Shown here one piece after another: positions 33,655 through 43,359 of a stretch of DNA of 64,000 nt. A model generated the notes under the pieces. It saw only the letters and a program-made list of their open reading frames with translations, did no database searches and was not told the DNA's origin. The stretch comes from HRBIN12 sp035762085 (lineage in GTDB: Bacteria > Actinomycetota > UBA4738 > HRBIN12): contig DASTPT010000094.1 of NCBI GenBank assembly GCA_035762085.1, forward strand, positions 1-64,000. Reading direction: 5' to 3'. The translations under genes were made by a program, and so were the position numbers. The first letter of the stretch is position 1; every line of letters begins with the position of its first letter.

Positions 33655-33715
33655 GGCGCTTGCCACCGGCGCCGCCCCTCGTCCATGCTCTCGGCGGGGC
33701 ATGCCGGGGGAACGC

Positions 33716-35107
33716 ATGGGCATCTCGATCGAACGGCGAACGCTCGACGCCGAACGGACCGGCGAGGTTCGGAGTCACCCGCGGGTGGGCGTGATCCTGG
33801 CCGCCGGCCGTTCCAGCCGGCTGGCCGACGTCACCGGCCACGGGTCCAAGGCCGTGCTGCGGGTCGGCGGGATCTCGCTGCTCGAGCGCGCGATCCGCAC
33901 GCTGCTCGCGGCGCGGGTCGAGCGGGTGGTGGTCGTCGTCGGGCACCAGGCCGGGCCGGTGGCGACCGTGGCCCGGCGCTCGGCGCCGGGTCGCGTGCAG
34001 ACCGTGTACGCGGAGGGCTGGGAGCTCGGCAACGGCGTCTCGCTCGCGGCGGCCGAGCCGCTCGTCGCCGAGGAGGAGCTGTTCCTGCTCGTCACGGCCG
34101 ACCACGTCTTCGGCGAGGGCGCGCTCGAGCCGCTCGTGCATGCCGGTCGGCCCGGCGTGCTCGTGGACCACGCGCCCGACGCGGAGGCATGGGCCGAGGG
34201 CACCCGCGTCCGCCTCCACGAGGAGCACGCGGTCGCGTTCTCGAAGGAGCTCGGCGATCCGTCGATCGACTGCGGGGCGTTCCTCCTGCCGCCGGCCGTG
34301 TTCGCGGCGCACCGGCGGGCGCTCGCGAACCACGATGCCTCGCTCGCCGGCGCGGTGACGGGCCTGGCCCGCCACGTCCCGCTCGCCGCCGTGGCGCTGC
34401 CGCCCGGGACGTGGTGGCAGGACGTCGACACACCGCAGGACCTGCGACGGGTCTCGCGCCTGCTGCGCCGCTCGCTCACGAAGGACGCCGACGGTCCGGT
34501 CTCGCGGTACCTCAACCGCCCGGTCTCGACCCGGATCTCGATGGCGCTCGCGCACCTGCCGCTCCACCCCGACGTCGTCTCGGTGATCGCGTGCCTCGTC
34601 GCCCTCGCGGGGGCGTGGGCGCTGTGGGTCGGCCGTGGGGTCGAGGGCGCCCTGCTCGTGCTGCTCGCCTCGATCCTCGACGGCGTCGACGGCGAGATCG
34701 CCCGGCTCCAGGTGCGCGCGAGCCCAGGGGGTGCCCTGCTCGACGGCGTCCTGGACCGCGCCGCGGACGCCGCGGTGATCGCCGGCCTCATGGTGTGGGC
34801 GCTCGAGGACGGCGCCAGCGGCTCGGTCGCGGTCGGCTTGGGTGTCGCCGCGACCACCGGGTCGATGCTCTCGATGGCCACGAAGGACCGGATCGCGGCG
34901 CTCGGCATCCCCCCCGCCCCCGAGCGGTGGATCAGCTTCCTCATGGGCGGGCGCGACGCGCGCCTGCTCGAGATCGCGGTCTGCGCGGCGCTCGACCTGC
35001 CGGTGCTGGCCCTCGTGATCGTGGCGTCGACGTCGCTGCTCAGCCTCGGCGTGCGGCTGCTCCTCACCCGCTCGACGCTGCGCGGTGCCTGGCCCGGGCC
35101 GTCCTGA
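33716..35107 (+). CDS. Fused inositol-1-P cytidylyltransferase / CDP-inositol phosphotransferase
   Basis: A 463-residue two-domain protein. Residues 1-240 are a nucleotidyltransferase (RVGVILAAGRSSRL, with Lys45 downstream in GSKAVL, and LVTADHVF). Residues 260-463 are a CDP-alcohol phosphotransferase with the full motif DGVDGEIAR (322-330), eight residues, Gly339, then Asp343 and Asp347, and four to six membrane helices. The linker GPVSRYLNRPVSTRIS is characteristic of the bifunctional IPCT/DIPPS enzyme that makes di-myo-inositol-phosphate phosphate, a heat and osmotic solute known from hyperthermophiles and Rubrobacter. An alternative product is an inositol-type phospholipid head group. ATG at 33716 preferred over 33701. 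Confidence 0.8.
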   Translation: MGISIERRTLDAERTGEVRSHPRVGVILAAGRSSRLADVTGHGSKAVLRVGGISLLERAIRTLLAARVERVVVVVGHQAGPVATVARRSAPGRVQTVYAEGWELGNGVSLAAAEPLVAEEELFLLVTADHVFGEGALEPLVHAGRPGVLVDHAPDAEAWAEGTRVRLHEEHAVAFSKELGDPSIDCGAFLLPPAVFAAHRRALANHDASLAGAVTGLARHVPLAAVALPPGTWWQDVDTPQDLRRVSRLLRRSLTKDADGPVSRYLNRPVSTRISMALAHLPLHPDVVSVIACLVALAGAWALWVGRGVEGALLVLLASILDGVDGEIARLQVRASPGGALLDGVLDRAADAAVIAGLMVWALEDGASGSVAVGLGVAATTGSMLSMATKDRIAALGIPPAPERWISFLMGGRDARLLEIAVCAALDLPVLALVIVASTSLLSLGVRLLLTRSTLRGAWPGPS

Positions 35108-35156
35108 TGGCCGTCCTGACCGTGCCCGCACCATCCCGTTCGCAGGGGCGGCTCCG

Positions 35157-36116
35157 ATGAGCGTCGTGGTCGGCCTCGATGTCGGGGGCACGAAGATCCA
35201 GGCGGCGGCGCTCCGAGGCGAGGGGGTGGTGAGCTCGTTCCGCACCCCGACGCCGCTCACCGGCGCTCGCGACGTCCGGCGTGCGCTCGTCGAGGCGCTG
35301 GACGGGGCGCTCGGCGAGGCGGGCGCGGATCGGGGGGCGCTCGACGCGGTCGGGCTGGCGATGCCCGGCGCCGTCGATCGCCAGGCCGGCTCGCTCTGGA
35401 GCGCTCCGAACCTCCCCGGGTTCCAGTCGGCGACGCCGGTGCCGATCGGCCCCTCGCTGTCGAGGGCGCTCGACGGCGTCCCGGTCGCGCTCGGCAACGA
35501 TGCCAGCCTGGCCATGCTCGGCGAGCATCGGCGCGGAGCCGCCCGCGGCTACGGGAACGTGCTCGGCGTCTGGGTCGGGACGGGCGTCGGAGGCGGCCTG
35601 ATCCTGAACGGCGAGCTGTTCGAGGGTCACGGGGCCGCCGGCGAGATCGGCCACATGACCGTCGAGCCGGCCGGGAGGCTGTGCGGGTGCGGCGGACGGG
35701 GGCACCTCGAGTCCTACGCGGGCCGAGGGCGGATGGAGGCACGCGCCCGCGAGCTCGCGAAGAAGGGTCGCCGGACCACGCTGTTCAAGCTCCAGCAGAA
35801 GAAGGGTAAGGATCGCGTGACGAGCGGGGTCTGGCTCGAGGCGATGCGCAAGGGCGACCGCATCGCGAACATGCTCATCGACGAGGCCGTCTGGGCTCTC
35901 GGGCTCGCGCTCTCGTCGGTGCAGAACCTGCTCGACCTGGAGGCGATGGTGATCGGGGGCGGGCTCGGCGATCGGCTCGGGCAGCCCTTCATCGACCGGA
36001 TCGCGGCCGAGATGGCGCCGCTGCTGTTCGTCCCCGGCCGTCCGCCCGTGCCGCTGCCGACCGAGTTCAAGGACCTGTCCGGCGCGGTGGGCGCGGCGGT
36101 GCTCGCCGGCGGCTGA
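35157..36116 (+). CDS. ROK-family sugar kinase
   Basis: A 319-residue ASKHA kinase. The phosphate-1 motif is VGLDVGGTKIQAAAL, the adenosine part is GVWVGTGVGGGLILNG, the sugar-binding acid is in GAAGEIGHMTVEP, and the zinc motif is CGCGGRGHLES. It fits a glucokinase-like or broad hexose kinase. A lysine-rich insertion (around KKGRRTTLFKLQQKKGKD) follows the zinc motif and is unusual. It lies 49 bases after the inositol-phosphate transferase gene on the same strand and may supply its sugar phosphate precursor (glucose-6-phosphate to inositol-1-phosphate), which is inference. ATG at 35157. Confidence 0.87.
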   Translation: MSVVVGLDVGGTKIQAAALRGEGVVSSFRTPTPLTGARDVRRALVEALDGALGEAGADRGALDAVGLAMPGAVDRQAGSLWSAPNLPGFQSATPVPIGPSLSRALDGVPVALGNDASLAMLGEHRRGAARGYGNVLGVWVGTGVGGGLILNGELFEGHGAAGEIGHMTVEPAGRLCGCGGRGHLESYAGRGRMEARARELAKKGRRTTLFKLQQKKGKDRVTSGVWLEAMRKGDRIANMLIDEAVWALGLALSSVQNLLDLEAMVIGGGLGDRLGQPFIDRIAAEMAPLLFVPGRPPVPLPTEFKDLSGAVGAAVLAGG

Positions 36117-36119
36117 GCC

Positions 36120-36818
36120 CTACGTGCCGTCGAGGCAGCCGAGGACCTCCTCGGGCAGGCCGGGGATCCCGGGGCCGGGGGTGTCCGGACCCCCGCCGCC
36201 CCGGACGAAGTCGTACGGGACGCCCGCCCACCGGCCCGGAAGACCCGGGTAGGACCTCAGCTCCAGGTCGGCGCTGTCGTACTGGAAGGCGATCCAGTCG
36301 GGCGACCCGAAGCCCTCCGTGTCGTACGGCGCGACCGCCACGAGCCCGCGACCGAACCGGCGCGCCTCGATCAGGAACCGGCCCTGGAACCCGGGTTCCC
36401 GCTCGGCGAACAGCTTGATGTACCAGCGCTCGACCACGAGGAGGTATCCCTTGTCGGAGGGCGGCGACTCCGGACCCTCGAAGTACCGCATGTCGACGAC
36501 CGTGAGCGGTCCCTTCACGCCGGTCGCCCGCCGCACGATCCCGAGCGGCTGCAGGAACGCGGGCGAGCCGTCCTTCGGCGTGACCCAGCCGTTGACGCAG
36601 TCCGGCGTCGCCTCGCCGCGCGTAGGGGGCGGCTCCTCCGGCAACGCCGGCGGGGTGACGGAGGGCGTGACGCTCGAGGCCTCGGTCGGGGTCACGGGCG
36701 GGCGCGGCGTCGCCGTGGTCGGCCGATCGCCGTCCCCTCCTCCGTCGCACGCTGCGACCGTCGCGCCGAGCGCGAGGGCGACGACGATCGAGAGCGGCTG
36801 GAACCTACGCGATTGCAC
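36120..36818 (-). CDS. Secreted lipoprotein of unknown function
   Basis: A 232-residue protein with signal and lipobox LGATVAACDGG, then a long Pro/Thr/Ser linker (PTTATPRPPVTPTEASSVTP) that would project the domain from the membrane. The following 150 residues are rich in beta strands and aromatic residues (VVERWYIKLFAEREPGFQGR, SPDWIAFQYDSADLELRSYP) without a domain I recognise. The GTG at 36818 has AGGAG 5 bases upstream. Two cysteines (DCVNGW, EVLGCLDG) may pair. Convergent with the ROK kinase and divergent from the phosphoesterase. Confidence 0.7.
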   Translation of the reverse strand: MQSRRFQPLSIVVALALGATVAACDGGGDGDRPTTATPRPPVTPTEASSVTPSVTPPALPEEPPPTRGEATPDCVNGWVTPKDGSPAFLQPLGIVRRATGVKGPLTVVDMRYFEGPESPPSDKGYLLVVERWYIKLFAEREPGFQGRFLIEARRFGRGLVAVAPYDTEGFGSPDWIAFQYDSADLELRSYPGLPGRWAGVPYDFVRGGGGPDTPGPGIPGLPEEVLGCLDGT

Positions 36819-36885
36819 CGGATCTCCTGCGGGACGGGCCCCCGCAGGATACCGCCCGACCTTCCCTTGATAGCGTGATGCCCCC

Positions 36886-38373
36886 ATGGACGGCCCGCGC
36901 GACCACGCCCAGCGTCCCCACGGCCATCGGAACCCCGGGGTCGAGGCCGCCCCGACGTACCGGCGCCTGGAGCACGACCGCTCGCCGGGCCCGACGTTCT
37001 CGCGCCGGGGGTTCCTGGCCACGTCCGGGCTCGCGCTCGCCGGCGCGACGCTGTACGCGTGCACGGGCGGGGGGCGCAAGGGGCCGGTGGCCAGCCCCTC
37101 GGCGACGGTGTCCGTGGCGGCGACCCAGACGCGCTGGCCGATCAAGCGCGTGATCTACGTGATGCTCGAGAACCGGTCGTTCGACAACCTGTACGGGCGC
37201 TTCCCGGGCGCGAACGGCGCGAGGGTCGGGGTGAAGTTCGGACAGGAGGTGCCGCTCCTGGACTGCCCTCACTGGCTGCCCGGCGACATCCCGCACGACC
37301 GCGCGGCGCACCTCAACAACGTGAACGGCGGCGCCTACGACGGGTTCGCGATCGGGCAGTTCGGCGACCCGTGGGCGTACACGCAGTTCGACGGGCGGAT
37401 GGTCCCGAACTACTGGCGGTGGGCCCGCGACTACGTGCTGTGCGACAACTTCTTCGCCTCGGTCGGCGGTCCCTCCTACCCGAACCACTTCTTCTTCGTC
37501 GCGGGACAGTCCGGCGGCGTGCTCGACAACCCCGAGAACATCGAGGTGCGGTTCGACGACGGGAACGAGCGGTTCAAGTCGTGGGGCTGCGACGCCGTCG
37601 GCGAGAACGTGTTCGTGCTCGTCAAGGACGAGCAGGGGAACCTCGCGAAGCACGATACGTGCTTCAACTTCCGCACCGTGCCCGAGCAGCTCGAGGAGAT
37701 CGGCGTCTCGTGGGCGTACTACTCGGCCGGCAAGTACCAGACGGGCTACTTCTGGAACGCGCTGAACGGGATCTCGAACGTGTACCACACCGACCTGTGG
37801 CGCCCCGAACGGATCCGCGGCGTCGACAAGCTCGTCGACGACATCGAGGCGGGGCGCCTGCCCTCGGTCGCCTGGGTGACGCCGCGGTTCGAGCTCTCGG
37901 ACCACCCGCCGGAGAGCACGTGCTTCGCGCACGACTGGCTGACCGACGTCGTGAACGCGGTGATGAAGAGCGACGGCTGGGAGCACACCGCGTTGTTCGT
38001 CACGTGGGACGAGTGGGGAGGCTTCTACGACCACGTCCCGCCGCCCGAGATCGACGACGTCGGGCTCGGCTTCCGGGTGCCGACGCTCGTGATCAGCCCG
38101 TACGCGAAGAAGGGGTACGTCGACGACGCCGAGGGCGAGTTCTCGAGCCCGCTGAAGTTCATCGAGGACAACTGGGGACTGCCGTACCTCACCCCCCGGA
38201 TCGAGCGCACCCACAACTTCGAGCACGTCTTCGACTTCGACCGGGACCCTCGCACGGACGCCGAGCCCCTGCGCAAGCACGGCGGGTGTTACGGCACGCC
38301 GTGGGAGTTCCCCGGGGAGAACTATCCGGGCTGGCCGGCCGAGACCGAGCCCGACCCCAGCCACTTCGTCTGA
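36886..38373 (+). CDS. Tat-exported phosphoesterase (phospholipase C family)
   Basis: A 495-residue enzyme of the phospholipase C/acid phosphatase family. The Tat signal is TFSRRGFLATSGLALAGATL (twin Arg at 40-41) with a lipobox Cys59 in LYACTGG, so it is exported folded and lipid-anchored. The catalytic region begins with VIYVMLENRSFDNLYGRFPG; metal and phosphate contacts lie in DNFFASVGGPSYPNHF, TCFAHDWLTD and TWDEWGGFYDHVPPPE. It may hydrolyse phospholipids or phosphodiesters outside the cell to release phosphate. ATG at 36886, after a CGTGATGCCCCC leader without a clear Shine-Dalgarno sequence. Confidence 0.88.
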   Translation: MDGPRDHAQRPHGHRNPGVEAAPTYRRLEHDRSPGPTFSRRGFLATSGLALAGATLYACTGGGRKGPVASPSATVSVAATQTRWPIKRVIYVMLENRSFDNLYGRFPGANGARVGVKFGQEVPLLDCPHWLPGDIPHDRAAHLNNVNGGAYDGFAIGQFGDPWAYTQFDGRMVPNYWRWARDYVLCDNFFASVGGPSYPNHFFFVAGQSGGVLDNPENIEVRFDDGNERFKSWGCDAVGENVFVLVKDEQGNLAKHDTCFNFRTVPEQLEEIGVSWAYYSAGKYQTGYFWNALNGISNVYHTDLWRPERIRGVDKLVDDIEAGRLPSVAWVTPRFELSDHPPESTCFAHDWLTDVVNAVMKSDGWEHTALFVTWDEWGGFYDHVPPPEIDDVGLGFRVPTLVISPYAKKGYVDDAEGEFSSPLKFIEDNWGLPYLTPRIERTHNFEHVFDFDRDPRTDAEPLRKHGGCYGTPWEFPGENYPGWPAETEPDPSHFV

Positions 38374-38436
38374 CGCGCGATGCCGCGGGGGGCTTATCAC
38401 GCGTGGCCCACCCTCCTACACTCCCGCTCCGTGGAG

Positions 38437-41210
38437 ATGCGCAAGACGGTCTCGGTGCTGTTCGCCGATGTCACGGGCTCGACCTCCCTGGGCGAGCAGC
38501 TCGATCCCGAGTCCCTGCGCGCCGTGATGTCTCGCTACTTCGATGAGATGCGCCTGGTGATCGAGCGCCACGGCGGAACCGTCGAGAAGTTCATCGGCGA
38601 TGCGGTGATGGCGGTCTTCGGCGTGCCCGTCCTCCACGAGGACGACGCGCTCCGGGCGGTCAGGGCGGCGTGGGAGATGCGTGAGGCCCTCGCAGGGCTC
38701 AACGTCGAGCTCGGACGCGAGTGGGGCGCCACGCTGCGGATCAGGACGGGCGTGAACACCGGCGAGGTGGTGGCGGGAGACCCGGCGCGTTCCGAGACCC
38801 TCGTGAGCGGCGACGCGGTCAATGTTGCGGCTCGGTTCGAGCAGGCCGCGGAGCCCGGCGAGATCCTGATCGGGGAGGAGACCCATCGGCTCGTCCGCGA
38901 CGAGGTCACGGTCGAAGCCGTGGGGCCCTCGAGCTGAAGGGGAAGACGTCGGCCGTGTCCGCCTTCCGCGTGGTGGACGTGACCCGTGGAGCCCCCGGGC
39001 TCGCCCGGAGGCTCGACTCACCCCTGGTGGGCAGAGCGGAGGAGCTCGAGCGGCTCCGGCACGCCCTCGCCGATGCCGTGGCGCGCAGCACATGCCGCCT
39101 GGTGACGGTGGTCGGCGACGCCGGGATCGGCAAGACACGGCTGGTCGGCGAACTCGTCTCGACCGTCGACGGCGCCACGCGCACGCTGCGCGGGCGCTGC
39201 CTCCCGTACGGAGAGGGGATCACGTTCTGGCCGATCGCAGAGATCGTCAGGGAGGCGGCGGGCATCTTCGAGACGGACCCTCCCGACGTCGCAGGGTCGC
39301 GGATCCGGGACATCGTCGTCCAGAGCCGCGAGGAGGCTCTGGACGACATCGTGGATCCGGTCCTCGCGATCGCCGGAGCGGCCGAGGGCGCCGGCGATCT
39401 GCAGCAGACCTTCTGGGCCGTCCGACGGTTCCTCGAGTCCCTGGCCGGCGGGGGCGCGCTCATCGTGATCGTCGAGGACATCCACTGGGCGGAGCCCACG
39501 CTCCTCGACCTGCTCCAGTACGTCGCGGGGTTCAGCCATGGCTACCCCCTGCTCCTGTTGTGCACGGCGCGACCGGAGATCCGCGAGCTCAGGCCCGAGC
39601 CGATCGACGGTGCCGAGCTCGTGGTCCTTCAGCCGCTCAGCTAGCGCGAGAGCGACAGGTTGACCGCCAACCTGGGTCGGATCCCACCTCCAGACGCTGC
39701 TCCGGAAGGACCTGATCAGGCCGGACCGTTCCGGCTTCGCCGACGAGGATGCGTTCGCCTTCGGACACATCCTGATCCGCGACGCCGCGTACGGGTCGTT
39801 GGCCAAGCGCGAGCGGGCCGACCTGCACGAGCGGTTCGCGTCGTGGCTCGAGAACAAGGCCGGTGAACGGATCGCGGAGTTCGAGGAGATCGCCGGCTAT
39901 CACCTCGCGGAGGCGCACCGCTACCGCGCGGAGCTCGGTCCCATCGACGAGACCGCCAGGAGCGTCGCCGAGCGGGCGGCCGGGTACCTCTCGTCCGCGG
40001 GGCGGCGAGCCCTGGCTCGGTGGGACGTCGCCGCCGCCGCGAACCTCCTCTCGAGATCCGTCGAGCTCCTCCCGTCCCACGACGAGCGTCGCGTGTCGAT
40101 CCTGCCCGACCTCGGCCTCGCGCTCGCCCAGTTCGACCTCCACGCCGCCGACGAGGTGCTCGCCGAGGCCGTCGCGTCGGCCCATCGGATCGGTGCTCTC
40201 GGTATCGAGGGACGCGCCGCCGTACGACGCATCTTCGTGCGGCTGCACATCGACCCCGAGGAGGACCAACGAGCCTCGCTCGAGACGGCGGAGCGCTACG
40301 CGAGCCTGTTCGAGGCGCGGCGGGACGACCGGGGGGTCGCCGAGGCGAGGAATGCCGTCGGCACGATCCTCTTCTGGCAGGGCCAGATGAAGCTCGCCGC
40401 GGAGAGCCTCCAGCTGGCGGTGGACCACGCCCGGCGTGCCGGCGATCGTCGACAGGAGGCAGACAGTCTGCGCTGGCTCGCGCTCGTGATCCTGGAGGGC
40501 CCGACGCCCGTCGACGAAGGCCTGCGGCGCCTCGCGGACGTCCTCGATCGCCATCGCGGCGATCGACGGGTCCGGATCGACGTCGATCGGGTGCGAGCCC
40601 AGCTCGAGGCGATGCGAGGACGATCGGGGGAGGCCAGGCGTCTGATCGCCCGTGTCGAACACCTGGTCGGCGAGCTGAACGACCCCGTGACCCTCGGCGC
40701 AGTGCTCCGTCACGCCGGTCAGGTGGAGATGCTCGCCGGCGATGCCGAAGCGGCCGAGGCGGAGCTGCGCTCGGCGTACGACATCTACGACCGGCTGCGC
40801 GACACGGGACATCTGGCGAGCGTCGCACCGGATCTGGGCGACGCGTTGTACCGGCAGGGTCGGTTCGACGAGGCGTCGCACCTCGCGGAGGTGGGCGAAC
40901 GGAGCGTGACGCCCGGCGACCTCGATGCCGAGGTTCGGTGGCGGCAGCTCCGCGCCAAGCTCTGGGCCCGGACGGGTCGGGCCGAGGAGGGCGTGGCCCT
41001 CGCCGCGGACGCGGTCCGACTGGTTGCCGGCACGGAGTGCGACGACCTTCACGCCTCGCCCTCGTCGCGCTCGGGGAGACGCTCCGACTGGCCGGACACG
41101 GGTCGCAGGCCGAGACGTCGCTCCACGATGCGCTGTCCCTCTACCGGCGGAAGGGGAACGTGGCGGCCGCCACGAGGCTGATGGCGTCCATCGAGCGATC
41201 TGGATCCTGA
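38437..41210 (+). pseudogene. Broken adenylate cyclase-AAA-TPR regulator
   Basis: Remains of a large multi-domain protein. Part 1 (38437-38937) is a class III nucleotidyl cyclase domain (VSVLFADVTGSTSLGE, FIGDAVMAVFG), which stops after VEAVGPSS. Loss of one C in the CCC run near 38926 would explain this, because the next frame continues with LELKGKTSAVSAFRVVDV. Part 2 (to 39644) is an AAA/NACHT-like domain (Walker A GDAGIGKTRLV; IVIVEDIHWAEPT). It ends at a stop, and about 100 residues normal for this family are missing before part 3 resumes at HLQTLLRKDLIRPD (about 39690). Part 3 is a TPR region to about 41050, then a second single-base shift; the true C-terminus RLMASIERSGS ends at 41210. 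Two frameshifts plus an internal deletion make decay more likely than sequencing error alone. Confidence 0.75.
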
Positions 41211-41234
41211 TCGGCGTCGGGCTCGGCGCCGATC
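41209..41234. terminator. Hairpin between convergent genes
   Basis: GATCGGCG (41209-41216), 10-base loop, CGCCGATC (41227-41234): a perfect 8-bp stem between the decayed cyclase gene and the convergent acyl-CoA synthetase gene. Confidence 0.5.
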
Positions 41235-43349
41235 TCAGGAACCGCGCGGGATCACGAGCGCGTCGACCGCAACGCACCCCTGTGGCCAGCAGACCACGGG
41301 GTTCGCGTCCAGCGCCTCGAGGTGATCGCCCAGCTCGTACGCGAGCCACGAGAGGCCGACGACCGCGCGGGCGAGCGCACCCACGTCCGCGGCCGGTGAG
41401 CCACGCACGCCGTCCAGCAGCGGGCGGATCCGGAGGCGTTCGATCATCCGGCGCGCCCGCACCTCGTCGAGGGGCGGGAGCGCGAGGCGCCGGTCGCGCA
41501 GGACCTCGACGAGCACGCCGCCGGCCGCGACGAGCACGAGCGGCCCGAACTCCGGATCGCGCACGATCCCGAGCGCGACCTCCACGCCCCTCGGCGCCAT
41601 CTTCGAGACCACGACCTCGGGACCGAGCAGCCGCTCGAGGTCCGAGTACGCGTCCTCGAGCGACGTCGAGTCGTCGATGCCGAGGCGCACCCCGCCGACG
41701 TCGGACTTGTGCTGCACCCCGGGGACCGCCGTCTTCACCGCCACGGCGAACCCCAGGCGCTGGGCCGCCGACATCGCGTCCTCGAGCGTCGCGGCCGCGA
41801 CGGCGTCCACCGTCGGAACCCCGTAGTCGGCCAAGAGCGCCAGCCCGTCGAGCTCGCCGAGCGGCACGCCGCTCGTCAGCCGCTCTCGCCATCGGACGCG
41901 TACGTCGTCCGACACGGGGGACGAGCCCCCGACCGGCGGCAGCGCCCGGTGGTCCCGGTGGTCGAACAGGTGCCGGAACGCGGCCAGGCCGGTCAGCGTC
42001 CCCTCGAGCGCCGGCGCGCCGGCCGCGTGGATCCTCGCCACGTCCGTGCGATCGATGCCGCCGGCGAAGTTGCTCAACATCGCCATCGGCTTGCCCGTCT
42101 CGGGCCACACGTCGAGGAAGCAGGAGAAATAGCCTTCCTCGTCGGCGTCGTCGGTCACCAGGTCGACCGCGAACGCGAGCGCCGCGACGTTCGGGTCCTG
42201 CACGAGCGCGCGGAGCGAGCCCGTGATCACCTCGCCGGCGTCGCGCCCGGTCCCCCAGAAGTCGAGCGGGTTGATCGGCAGCAGGCCCTCGTCGAGGAGC
42301 GCGTCGAGCTTCGCGGTGGCCTCGGGCCCGAGGGTCGCGAGCGGCACACCTACGGCCGCGGCCGCGTCGACCATCATCGCCCGCTCGCCGCCCGAGTCGT
42401 GGGCGGTCGCGAGCGCGCCCGGCCCCGCGCGACGTCCCGCGACGAACAGCGCGAGCGTGTCGGCCATCTCGTCGAGCGACTCGACGCGGTGCACCCCCTC
42501 GGCCTCGAACAGGGCCTCGTAGGCGCCGTCCTCACCCGCGAGCGCGCCGGAGTGCGCCGTCACCATCTCGCGCGTGAACGCCTCGCGTCCGACCTTCAGG
42601 ACCACGACCGGCACGTCGCGCTCGTGCGCCGAACGCATCGCGGCGCGGAAGCCGGCCGGGTCACGGACCGTCTCGATGAACAGTCCGATCGCCTCCGTGC
42701 TTTCCAGCCCGAGCGCGTACGCCATGTAGTCCGACGTCGTGGTCACGAACTCCTGTCCGGACGAGACGAGCAGGTTGAACCGCAGATCACGGTCGTTGTG
42801 CATGAACGCCGCGAATGCCGACCCCGAGTGGCTCACGAACGTGATGCCGCCGCTCGGCAGCTCGGCCGGCTCCTCCCACCCGGTCGCGCGCAGGCGGCGC
42901 TCCACGTTCACGAACCCCATGCAGTTGCCGCCGCAGATCGCCATGCCCGCCTCCCGCGCGACCTGGGCCAGGCGCTCGGTAAGGGGCGGCGCGTCGGGGC
43001 GGGGTTCCTCGAACCCGCTCGCGTAGATCACCGCCGAGCCGACCCCTGCGTCGGCGCACGCGCGCAGCGTCTCCTCGAGCTGAGCGTTCGCGAGCGCGAT
43101 CACCGCCAGGTCCACCGGCTCGGGCACCTCGTCGATCGAGCCGTAGCACCGGTGCCCCAACAACTCGTCGTACCGCGGGTTCACCGGGTATACCGGCCCC
43201 TCGAACCGCCCGAGCTCGACCAGCTCGCGCAGCGTCTCGTGGCCGACCGTGCCCTCCCGCCCACTCGCGCCGATGATCGCGACCGAACGCGCCTCGAGCA
43301 TCCGCTCGAGCGCGGATCGGCCGTGCGGGTCCGCCTGCGGTGCCGTCAC
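41235..43349 (-). CDS. ADP-forming acyl-CoA synthetase (acetate-CoA ligase family), copy 1
   Basis: A 704-residue fused alpha-beta NDP-forming acyl-CoA synthetase. CoA-binding domain at residues 15-140 (SVAIIGASGREGTVGHET), succinyl-CoA ligase-like domains with the probable phospho-His266 in MVTAHSGALAGEDG, and a C-terminal ATP-grasp domain (from about 480; FAVAVKTAVPGVQHKSDVGG). It converts an acid, CoA and ATP to acyl-CoA, ADP and phosphate. It follows the PYROXD2-like oxidoreductase by 10 bases and so shares its TetR-type operator. A second copy lies at 49484-51586. In this setting it probably activates the acid formed by oxidation of the imported compound. Confidence 0.87.
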   Translation of the reverse strand: MTAPQADPHGRSALERMLEARSVAIIGASGREGTVGHETLRELVELGRFEGPVYPVNPRYDELLGHRCYGSIDEVPEPVDLAVIALANAQLEETLRACADAGVGSAVIYASGFEEPRPDAPPLTERLAQVAREAGMAICGGNCMGFVNVERRLRATGWEEPAELPSGGITFVSHSGSAFAAFMHNDRDLRFNLLVSSGQEFVTTTSDYMAYALGLESTEAIGLFIETVRDPAGFRAAMRSAHERDVPVVVLKVGREAFTREMVTAHSGALAGEDGAYEALFEAEGVHRVESLDEMADTLALFVAGRRAGPGALATAHDSGGERAMMVDAAAAVGVPLATLGPEATAKLDALLDEGLLPINPLDFWGTGRDAGEVITGSLRALVQDPNVAALAFAVDLVTDDADEEGYFSCFLDVWPETGKPMAMLSNFAGGIDRTDVARIHAAGAPALEGTLTGLAAFRHLFDHRDHRALPPVGGSSPVSDDVRVRWRERLTSGVPLGELDGLALLADYGVPTVDAVAAATLEDAMSAAQRLGFAVAVKTAVPGVQHKSDVGGVRLGIDDSTSLEDAYSDLERLLGPEVVVSKMAPRGVEVALGIVRDPEFGPLVLVAAGGVLVEVLRDRRLALPPLDEVRARRMIERLRIRPLLDGVRGSPAADVGALARAVVGLSWLAYELGDHLEALDANPVVCWPQGCVAVDALVIPRGS

Positions 43350-43359
43350 GTGCCCGAGG

